From contig NKIE01000107.1 of the NCBI GenBank assembly GCA_002256055.1, positions 1-8,284 on the forward strand: a stretch of 8,284 nt of DNA, in the 5' to 3' direction. Of this stretch, positions 1-5,991 are shown one piece after another. The DNA comes from Pseudomonas sp. PGPPP3 (GTDB lineage Bacteria; Pseudomonadota; Gammaproteobacteria; Pseudomonadales; Pseudomonadaceae). Positions within the stretch are counted from its first letter, which is position 1; each line of letters begins with the position of its first letter. The notes beneath the pieces were generated by a model, which searched no databases, was not told the DNA's origin, and saw only the letters and a list, made by a program, of their open reading frames with translations. The position numbers and the translations under genes are program-made.

Positions 1-640
1 CCTGGTCGAGCAGGACGAGGCCGGCTTCCTCGCGCTTGTAGACGGAGCCCGAAGGACAGCTCGCGACGCAGGCCGGGGTCAGGCAGTGCTCGCACAGCCT
101 GGGCAGGTACATCATGAAGGTGTTCTCGAACTGGCCGTAGATGTCCTTCTGGATTTCTTCGAAGTTGGCATCCTTGCTGCGCTTGCTGAACTCGCCGCCC
201 AGGATCTCCTCCCAGTTCGGGCCCCACTCGATCTTCTCCATGCGCTTGCCGGTGATCAGGCTGCGCGGCCGCGCGGTGGGCGCGTGCTGCATCTCGGGCG
301 CCGACTGCAGGTGGTCGTAGTCGAAGGTGAAGGGCTCGTAGTAGTCGTCGATCTGCGGCAGGTTGGGATTGGCGAAGATCTTCATCAGCAGCTGCCACTT
401 GCCGCCCTGGCGCGGCACGATGGAACCGTCTGCCTTGCGCACCCAGCCGCCGTTCCACTTGTCCTGGTTCTCCCACTCCTTGGGGTAGCCGATGCCGGGC
501 TTGGTCTCGACGTTGTTGAACCAGGCGTACTCGACGCCGGGCCGGCTGGTCCACACGTTCTTGCAGGTGACGCTGCAGGTGTGGCAGCCGATGCACTTGT
601 CCAGGTTCAGGACCATGCCGACTTGTGCGCGGATCTTCAT
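1..640 (-). CDS. narH: Respiratory nitrate reductase beta subunit NarH (5' part, runs off left edge)
   Basis: NarH carries the iron-sulfur clusters that pass electrons from the NarI haem subunit to NarG, on the cytoplasmic side of the inner membrane. The visible 213 residues begin MKIRAQVGMVLNLDKC. They contain a first ferredoxin-type cysteine group (Cys16, Cys19, Cys22, Cys26, in CIGCHTCSVTC). A second group begins at Cys183 (CEHCLTPACVASCP: Cys183, Cys186, Cys191, Cys195). The segment MYLPRLCEHC matches E. coli NarH as I remember it. E. coli NarH is about 512 residues, so roughly 60% lies beyond the window. The start is fixed by the conserved N-terminus and by AGGAGGT four bases or fewer upstream (650 to 644, spacer CGC). 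The ATG overlaps the TGA of a small upstream ORF as ATGA. The gap to narG is 76 bases, longer than the 4-base narG-narH overlap known in E. coli. The identification is secure. Confidence 0.97.
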   Translation of the reverse strand, partial: MKIRAQVGMVLNLDKCIGCHTCSVTCKNVWTSRPGVEYAWFNNVETKPGIGYPKEWENQDKWNGGWVRKADGSIVPRQGGKWQLLMKIFANPNLPQIDDYYEPFTFDYDHLQSAPEMQHAPTARPRSLITGKRMEKIEWGPNWEEILGGEFSKRSKDANFEEIQKDIYGQFENTFMMYLPRLCEHCLTPACVASCPSGSVYKREEAGLVLLDQ

Positions 641-720
641 GCGACCTCCTGCCGAGTTGCCTCAAAGGAGGCCATCGCCCCCTGGGGGGGCAGCGAACGA
701 ATGTGAGCTTGGTGGTTCAT
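637..720 (-). CDS. 27-codon small ORF linking narG to narH (possible coupling peptide)
   Basis: This unrecognised ORF starts MNHQAHIRSLPPQG and ends RQEVA. Its ATG (720 to 718) overlaps the narG stop as ATGA, and its TGA (639 to 637) overlaps the narH start as ATGA. An AAGGAG Shine-Dalgarno sequence (733 to 728) lies seven bases before its ATG, inside the end of narG. It therefore fills the whole narG-narH gap and is well placed for relay translation from narG to narH. The peptide has no membrane segment or motif, and its middle is encoded by hairpin-forming repeat-like DNA, including a run of seven C. Two readings are possible: a translated coupling ORF, or the relic of an original narG-narH ATGA junction pushed apart when a repeat entered. 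A functional peptide is unlikely; translation itself is plausible. Confidence 0.4.
   Translation of the reverse strand: MNHQAHIRSLPPQGAMASFEATRQEVA
642..674 (-). promoter_or_regulatory. narH Shine-Dalgarno with a complementary upstream arm (possible sequestering hairpin)
   Basis: The narH ribosome binding site AGGAGGT is at 650 to 644. Upstream, the RNA segment UGGCCUCCU (674 to 666) can pair with AGGAGGUCG (650 to 642). This makes a nine-pair helix (seven Watson-Crick, two G-U) around a 15-base loop and covers the whole Shine-Dalgarno sequence. The upstream arm can instead form a small local hairpin (659 to 672) that leaves the site free. The base complementarity is seen directly; a regulatory role is inference. 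Confidence 0.35.
659..691 (-). repeat. Double-hairpin, C/G-rich intergenic repeat-like element
   Basis: Two inverted repeats lie side by side. On the minus strand, GCCCCC-CCA-GGGGGC (691 to 677) has a six-pair stem and three-base loop. GCCTC-CTTT-GAGGC (672 to 659) has a five-pair stem and four-base loop. The pattern, preceded by TTCGCTG, resembles short dispersed repeats that I remember from intergenic regions of Comamonadaceae genomes. Neither hairpin is followed by a T run, so it is not a classical intrinsic terminator. Membership of a repeat family is from memory and cannot be proved from one copy. Confidence 0.45.
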
Positions 721-725
721 GAACC
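714..725. repeat. 12-bp perfect palindrome across the narG stop and small-ORF start
   Basis: GGTTCATGAACC is a perfect inverted repeat centred between 719 and 720. It contains the narG TGA and the overlapping ATG. It does not extend further (T faces T on both sides). It is too short, and too constrained by the codons here, to call an operator. In RNA it could at most form a weak stem. Confidence 0.4.
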
Positions 726-3700
726 TTCTCCTTGTGCTTGAACGATCTCGGCGCGTTCATCGCCCAGCGGGGTGTCGAGCCAGTCGACCTTGGCCATCTT
801 GCGCACCACCACGAACTCGTCGCGGTTGGTGCCGATGGTTCCGTAGTAGTTGAAGCCGTAGCTGAACTGCGCGTAGCCGCCGATCATGTGGGTGGGCTTG
901 AGCACGATGCGCGTCACGCTGTTGTGGATGCCACCGCGCACGCCGGTGATCTGCGACCCGGGCGTGTTGATGATCTTTTCCTGGGCGTGGTACATCAGCA
1001 GCATGCCGGGGTTCACGCGCTGGCTCACCACCGCCCGCGCCGCGATGGCGCCATTGATGTTGAAGACCTCGACCCAGTCGTTGTCCTCGATGCCACTGCG
1101 CTTGGCGTCGTCCTCGCTCAGCCACACCACCGGGCCGCCGCGGTTCAGCGTCAGCATCATCAGGTTGTCGCTGTAGGTGCTGTGGATGCCCCACTTCTGG
1201 TGCGGCGTGATGAAGTTGAGCAGGATCTCCTGGTTCCCGTTCGGCCTGATGTTGTGGATGCCGGCCGTGGTCTTCAGGTCCACCGGCGGGCGGTAGCTGC
1301 TGAAGCCCTCGCCGAAGGCGATCACCCACGGGTGGTCCAGGTAGAACTGCTGGCGCCCGGTCAGCGTGCGCCAGGGGATGTACTCGTGCACATTGGTGTA
1401 GCCGGCGTTGTAGCTGACGGTCTCGCTCTCGATGCCGCTCCACGTGGGCGAGCTGATGATCTTGCGCGGCTGCGCCTGCACGTCGCGGTAGCGGATCTTC
1501 TCGTCCTCGCGGTACAGCGCCAGGTGGGTGTGATCGCGCCCGGTCTGCTTGCCCAGCGCGGCCCAAGCCTTCACCGCCACGTGGCCGTTGGTCTCGGGCG
1601 CCAGTTGCAGGATGACCTCGCAGGCATCGATGTCGGTCACGATTTTCGGCATGCCCTTGGTCACGCCTTCGGTCAGCGTGGTGCCGTTCAGCTGCCCGAG
1701 CTGCTCCACCTCGGTGCCGGTCTTCCAGCCAATGCCCTTGCCGCCATTGCCCAGCTTGTCCATCAACGGGCCCAGCGCGGTGAAGCGCTTGAACACGTTC
1801 GGGTAGTCACGCTCCACCACGGCGATCTGCGGCGCGGTCTTGCCGGGGATCAGCTCGCACTGGCCCTTCTTCCATTCCTTCACATCGAAGGGCTGGGCCA
1901 GTTCGCCGGCGGTGTCGTGCAGGATGGGCGTGAGCACCACCTCCTTCTCGACACCCAGGTGGCCGACGCAGACCTCGCTGAAGGTCTTGGCGAAGCCCTT
2001 GTAGATCTCCCAGTCGCTGCGGCTCTGCCAGACCGGGTCCACCGCCGCGCTCAGCGGGTGGATGAAGGGGTGCATGTCGCTGGTGTTGAGGTCGTTCTTC
2101 TCGTACCAGCTGGCCGTGGGCAGCACGATGTCGCTGTACAGGCAGGTGGTGCTCATGCGGAAGTCCAGCGTCACCACCAGGTCGAGCTTGCCGACCGGGC
2201 CCTGTTCGTGCCACTTCACCTCGGTCGGCTTGGCATCGTCCTGGCCCAGGTCTTTGCCCTGGATGCCGTTCTCGGTGCCCAGCAGGTGCTTGCAGAAGTA
2301 CTCGTGGCCCTTGCCTGACGAGCCCAGCAGGTTGCTGCGCCAGACGAACAGCACCCGCGGCCAGTTCTGCGGCGCGTCCGGGTCCTCGCAGCTCATCTGC
2401 ACCGTGCCGTCCTTCAGCGCCTTGACGACATAGTCCTTGGTGTCCATGCCGGCGGCCGTGGCGTCCTTCACCACCTGCATCGGGTTGGTCTTGAGCTGCG
2501 GTGCGCTGGGCAGCCAGCCCATGCGTTCGGCGCGCACGTTGTAGTCGATCATGCTGCCGGCATACAGCGCCTTGTCGGCCAGCGGCGACACGATCTCTTC
2601 CATGCCCAGCTTTTCGTAGCGCCACTGGTCGGTGTGGGCATAGAAGAAGCTGGTGCTGTTCATCTGCCGCGGCGGGCGGATCCAGTCCAGCGCGAAGGCC
2701 AGTGCGGTCCAGCCCGTTTGCGGCCGCAGCTTCTCCTGGCCCACGTAGTGCGCCCAGCCGCCGCCGCTTTGGCCGATGCAGCCGCACATCATCAGCAGGT
2801 TGATCACGCCGCGGTAGTTCATGTCGGCGTGGTACCAGTGGTTCATCGCCGCGCCGATGATCACCATGCTCTTGCCGTGTGTCTTGTGCGCGTTCTCGGC
2901 GAACTGGCGTGCCACGGTGATGATCTGTTCGCGCGGCGTGCCGGTGATGCTCTCGGCCCAGGCGGGGGTGTAGGCCGCGTCGTCGTCGTAGCTCTTGGCG
3001 CCGCTGCCCAAGCCGCGGTCGATGCCGTACTGCGCCACCTGCAGGTCGAAGACCGTGGCCACCAGTGCCTCGCGGTGCTCACCTTCCTTGCCCAGGCGCA
3101 GGCGCACGGCCGGCACCTTGACGAAGTTGATCTCGCCGTTCTGGGTGTTGGACTTGAAGTGCGGGGTGCTCACGCCGCCGAAGTACGGCAGGCCGATGTC
3201 CACCACCTCATGCGCCTGCTCGCCGTCTTCGATGACCGAGAGCTTCAGCTTCACCTCGGTGCCATGGCGCGCCTCCTTGCTCTCCAGGTTCCACTTGCCC
3301 TGGTCGATGCCACCTTCGGGCGTCCAGCGGAAGCCGATGCTGCCGTTGGGCAGCACCGCGCGGCCGTTGGTGTCGAAGGCCACCGTCTTCCACTCGGGGT
3401 TGTTGTCCTGGCCCAGCTTGCCGTTGAAGTCGGATGCGCGCAGGTAGCGGTCGGGCACCAGGGTCTTGCTGCCGTCGGGCAGGGTGTGCTCCTTCAGCAT
3501 CACCAGCAGTGGCAGGTCGGTGTAGCGGCGCGCGTAGTCGTCGAAGTAGGGGCTGCGCTGCTTGAAATAGAACTCGTTGAGCGCGACGTGGCCCATGGCC
3601 ATCGCCAGGGCGGCATCGGTGCCTTGCTTGGGATGCAGCCAGATGTCCGCCAGCTTGGCCACCTCGCTGTAGTCGGGCGTGATGGCCACCGTCTTCGCGC

Positions 3701-4523
3701 CCTTGTAGCGCACCTCGGTGAAGAAGTGGGCGTCGGGCGTGCGGGTCTGTGGCACGTTGCTGCCCCAGGCCATGATGTAGGTGCTGTTGTACCAGTCGGC
3801 GCTCTCGGGCACGTCGGTCTGCTCGCCCCACACCTGCGGGCTGGCCGGCGGCAGGTCGCAGTACCAGTCGTAGAAGCTCATGCAGACGCCGCCGATCAGG
3901 CTCAGGTAGCGGCTGCCGGCGGCGTAGCTGACCATGCTCATCGCCGGGATGGGCGAGAAGCCGATCACGCGGTCGGGGCCGTGCTTCTTGATCGTGTAGA
4001 CGTGGGACGCCGCGATGATCTGGTTGACCTCGTCCCAGCTGCTGCGCACGAAGCCGCCCATGCCGCGCACCTTCTGGTAGTCACGGCGCGCCGCGTCGTC
4101 TTCGACGATCGTGGCCCAGGCATCGACCGGCGTCTTTGCCGTCTTCATGGCCGCGCGCCAGCGCTCCAGCAGGCGGCCGCGCACCATCGGGTACTTCACG
4201 CGGTTGGCGCTGTACAGGTACCAGCTGTAGCTGGCGCCGCGGGCGCAGCCGCGCGGCTCGTGGTTGGGCATGTCCCAGCGCGTGCGCGGGTAGTCGGTCT
4301 GCTGCGTTTCCCAGGTGACGATGCCGCCCTTGACGTAGATCTTCCAGCTGCAACTGCCCGTGCAGTTCACGCCGTGGGTGCTGCGGACGATCTTGTCGTG
4401 GGCCCAGCGGTTGCGGTAGGCGTCCTCCCAGGTGCGGTCTTCACCGGTGGTCAGCCCATGGTCGCCGGCGAAGGTCTCCTTGGGCAGCGAGAAGTGGGTG
4501 AGTCGGTCCAGAAAGTGGCTCAT
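717..4523 (-). CDS. narG: Respiratory nitrate reductase alpha subunit NarG
   Basis: NarG is the molybdenum catalytic subunit that reduces nitrate to nitrite in the cytoplasm-facing NarGHI complex. The 1268-residue protein is complete, against about 1247 in E. coli NarG, and resembles it along its whole length. The N-terminus (MSHFLDRL, then ETF) matches the vestigial Tat-like start of membrane-bound NarG, with no cleavable export signal. The FS0 [4Fe-4S] ligands His50, Cys54, Cys58 and Cys93 are all present (HGVNCTGSC, then HEPRGC). Asp223 in CDLPPASP aligns with the E. coli Mo ligand Asp222. Further conserved blocks are GQSGGGWAHYVGQEKLRPQ, WRSNLLGSSGKGHE and the C-terminal NRDEFVVVRKM. The start is supported by AAGGA seven bases upstream and by the conserved N-terminus. 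The gene lies 37 bases after the third transporter gene, and its TGA overlaps the ATG of a small ORF leading to narH. I see no truncation or missing ligand. Confidence 0.98.
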   Translation of the reverse strand: MSHFLDRLTHFSLPKETFAGDHGLTTGEDRTWEDAYRNRWAHDKIVRSTHGVNCTGSCSWKIYVKGGIVTWETQQTDYPRTRWDMPNHEPRGCARGASYSWYLYSANRVKYPMVRGRLLERWRAAMKTAKTPVDAWATIVEDDAARRDYQKVRGMGGFVRSSWDEVNQIIAASHVYTIKKHGPDRVIGFSPIPAMSMVSYAAGSRYLSLIGGVCMSFYDWYCDLPPASPQVWGEQTDVPESADWYNSTYIMAWGSNVPQTRTPDAHFFTEVRYKGAKTVAITPDYSEVAKLADIWLHPKQGTDAALAMAMGHVALNEFYFKQRSPYFDDYARRYTDLPLLVMLKEHTLPDGSKTLVPDRYLRASDFNGKLGQDNNPEWKTVAFDTNGRAVLPNGSIGFRWTPEGGIDQGKWNLESKEARHGTEVKLKLSVIEDGEQAHEVVDIGLPYFGGVSTPHFKSNTQNGEINFVKVPAVRLRLGKEGEHREALVATVFDLQVAQYGIDRGLGSGAKSYDDDAAYTPAWAESITGTPREQIITVARQFAENAHKTHGKSMVIIGAAMNHWYHADMNYRGVINLLMMCGCIGQSGGGWAHYVGQEKLRPQTGWTALAFALDWIRPPRQMNSTSFFYAHTDQWRYEKLGMEEIVSPLADKALYAGSMIDYNVRAERMGWLPSAPQLKTNPMQVVKDATAAGMDTKDYVVKALKDGTVQMSCEDPDAPQNWPRVLFVWRSNLLGSSGKGHEYFCKHLLGTENGIQGKDLGQDDAKPTEVKWHEQGPVGKLDLVVTLDFRMSTTCLYSDIVLPTASWYEKNDLNTSDMHPFIHPLSAAVDPVWQSRSDWEIYKGFAKTFSEVCVGHLGVEKEVVLTPILHDTAGELAQPFDVKEWKKGQCELIPGKTAPQIAVVERDYPNVFKRFTALGPLMDKLGNGGKGIGWKTGTEVEQLGQLNGTTLTEGVTKGMPKIVTDIDACEVILQLAPETNGHVAVKAWAALGKQTGRDHTHLALYREDEKIRYRDVQAQPRKIISSPTWSGIESETVSYNAGYTNVHEYIPWRTLTGRQQFYLDHPWVIAFGEGFSSYRPPVDLKTTAGIHNIRPNGNQEILLNFITPHQKWGIHSTYSDNLMMLTLNRGGPVVWLSEDDAKRSGIEDNDWVEVFNINGAIAARAVVSQRVNPGMLLMYHAQEKIINTPGSQITGVRGGIHNSVTRIVLKPTHMIGGYAQFSYGFNYYGTIGTNRDEFVVVRKMAKVDWLDTPLGDERAEIVQAQGEGS
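728..733 (-). promoter_or_regulatory. Shine-Dalgarno sequence of the small ORF, inside the narG 3' end
   Basis: On the minus strand this reads AAGGAG, followed by seven bases and then ATG at 720. Strength and spacing are near ideal, better spaced than the AGGAGGT that serves narH. It is the kind of signal expected before narH in a compact narGH junction, so it may be the original narH ribosome binding site. Confidence 0.55.
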
Positions 4524-4530
4524 GTTGTCG

Positions 4531-4535
4531 TCCTT
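4531..4535 (-). promoter_or_regulatory. narG ribosome binding site
   Basis: On the minus strand this reads AAGGA, seven bases before the narG ATG at 4523. It sits in the 37-base gap after the third transporter gene, in which I see no convincing promoter or FNR-type TTGAT-N4-ATCAA site. This supports narG being translated from the shared upstream message. Confidence 0.6.
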
Positions 4536-4560
4536 GGGAAATGTCGTCTGCGTCCGGAGA

Positions 4561-5952
4561 TCAGCAGGGGTAGGGCGCGTTGCGGCGGCTGTAGGCCCAC
4601 CAGGTCAACGCGATGCAGGAGAGGTAGAACACGATGAACACCGCCAGCGCCGCCGATGCGCTGCCCGTCATCGCCAGCGAAGAGCCCACGCTCTTGGGGA
4701 TGAAGAAGCCACCGTAGGCGCCCATGGCGCTGGCAAACCCGAGGGCTGCGGCCGCTTCAACCGCGCCTTCTCTGGCTGCCAGCGTCTGCGCCGACATCAA
4801 GCCCCCGGCCCGCTGCACCCGATCGGCCACGAACAGGCTGGCGATCATTCGAAACGTGCTGCCGTTGCCGATGCCCGATGCAGCAAACAACACACCGAAG
4901 GCGCCCAGGAATCCGATGAAATTGCCGACCGCCCCGTGCTGAGCGCTGGGGGGCGTCGCCGGCAGGCACAGCCAGGCAGCGGCAGCGCCGAGCGCCATCG
5001 CCACGAAGCACCAGAAGGTCACGCGCGCGCCGCCCCAGCGGTCAGCCATCCAGCCGCCCAGCGGGCGCAACACGGCACCGATCAGTGGGCCCAGCCACAC
5101 CAGGTGCAGCGCATCGGCCCGTTGAAACTGGCTTTGCGCCAGCAGTGGCAAGCAGGCGGACAGGCCGATGAAGCTGCCGAACGTGCCCAGATACAACCAG
5201 CACATCAGCCAGGTGTGCCTGCGCGTGAAGATCACCGCCTGCTCGGCCATGCCGGCACGCGTGTCGGCCAGGTCGTCCATGCCGAACCAGGCGGCTGCCG
5301 TGCTGGCCAGGATCAGCGGCACCCAGATGAAGCCCGCGTTCTGCAGCCACATCGGTCCCTGCGCCGTCTGCTGTGCAGGCCCGCTGAGCACGCCGAACAG
5401 CCCGACGCTGGTGGCCAGTGGCACCAGCATCTGCACCAGCGCCACGCCCAGGTGGCCCAGCCCGGCGTTCAGGCCCAGCGCAAGGCCCTGGCGGGCACCC
5501 GGGAAGAAGAAGCTGATGTTGGCCATCGAGCTGGCGAAGTTGCCGCCGCCGATGCCGCACAGCAAGGCCAGCACCACCATCCACGCGAACGGCGTGTTCG
5601 GGTCTTGCACGGCCAGGCCGATGCCGATCGCGGGCAGCAGCAGACTGGCCGTGGCCAGCGTGGTGAAGCGCCGCCCGCCCAGGATGGGCACCGCAAACGC
5701 GTAGAAGATGCGCAGCGTGGCGCCACACAAGGCCGGCAGCGCCGTCAGCCAGAACAGCTGGTTGGTGCTGTAGCGGAAGCCCGCTGCAGGCAACTGCACC
5801 ACCACCACCGACCACAGCATCCACACCGCAAAAGCCAGGGCCAGCGCAGGGATCGACAGCCACAGGTTGCGCCTGGCCACCGCACGACCGGAACGGTCCC
5901 AGAAGCCGCGGTCCTCGGGGTTCCAGTGCGGGATGATCGTCATGCTGGTCAT
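4561..5952 (-). CDS. narK: NarK-type nitrate/nitrite transporter (third NarK paralogue)
   Basis: A 12-helix major facilitator protein of 463 residues, the same length as E. coli NarK as I remember it. That protein exchanges nitrate for nitrite across the inner membrane. Substrate-site residues of E. coli NarK have counterparts: Arg81 in GATLRI (Arg89), Tyr254 in WLYLGTFGSFIG (Tyr263) and Arg296 in AVLRPLGG (Arg305). Both nitrate-signature motifs are present: GIGGGNFASSMANISFF (133 to 149) and GIGNGSTFRMI (360 to 370). The tail AAALGFASAMGAYGGFF, then GSSLAMTGS, is close to the NarK/NarU type and is absent from the 542-residue neighbour. So this is a different subfamily, not a recent tandem copy. 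No good Shine-Dalgarno sequence precedes either the ATG at 5952 or the one at 5943, so the start is uncertain by three residues. Translation may depend on narK2, whose stop is 39 bases upstream. GC content is high, like narG. Confidence 0.93.
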   Translation of the reverse strand: MTSMTIIPHWNPEDRGFWDRSGRAVARRNLWLSIPALALAFAVWMLWSVVVVQLPAAGFRYSTNQLFWLTALPALCGATLRIFYAFAVPILGGRRFTTLATASLLLPAIGIGLAVQDPNTPFAWMVVLALLCGIGGGNFASSMANISFFFPGARQGLALGLNAGLGHLGVALVQMLVPLATSVGLFGVLSGPAQQTAQGPMWLQNAGFIWVPLILASTAAAWFGMDDLADTRAGMAEQAVIFTRRHTWLMCWLYLGTFGSFIGLSACLPLLAQSQFQRADALHLVWLGPLIGAVLRPLGGWMADRWGGARVTFWCFVAMALGAAAAWLCLPATPPSAQHGAVGNFIGFLGAFGVLFAASGIGNGSTFRMIASLFVADRVQRAGGLMSAQTLAAREGAVEAAAALGFASAMGAYGGFFIPKSVGSSLAMTGSASAALAVFIVFYLSCIALTWWAYSRRNAPYPC

Positions 5953-5991
5953 GGCGAAGGCGGTGCCGATCCTCGGGTGGGTCGCCCGGCC

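Noticed and set aside
677..691. GC-rich hairpin between narG and narH as an intrinsic terminator
   Set aside because: No T run follows on the minus strand, and terminating there would cut off an essential subunit gene.
86..706. A 206-codon plus-strand frame at the left edge
   Set aside because: It lies opposite narH, whose cysteine motifs and N-terminus are unmistakable, so it is a shadow.
968..980. TTGATGATC-like sequence resembling half of an FNR site
   Set aside because: It lies within conserved narG codons and lacks a proper second half-site.
732..2318. A 528-codon plus-strand frame, and a 667-codon one at 2634 to 4637, antisense to narG
   Set aside because: Both mirror the third-position GC bias of narG; their Ala/Val/His/Leu-rich translations show no domain.
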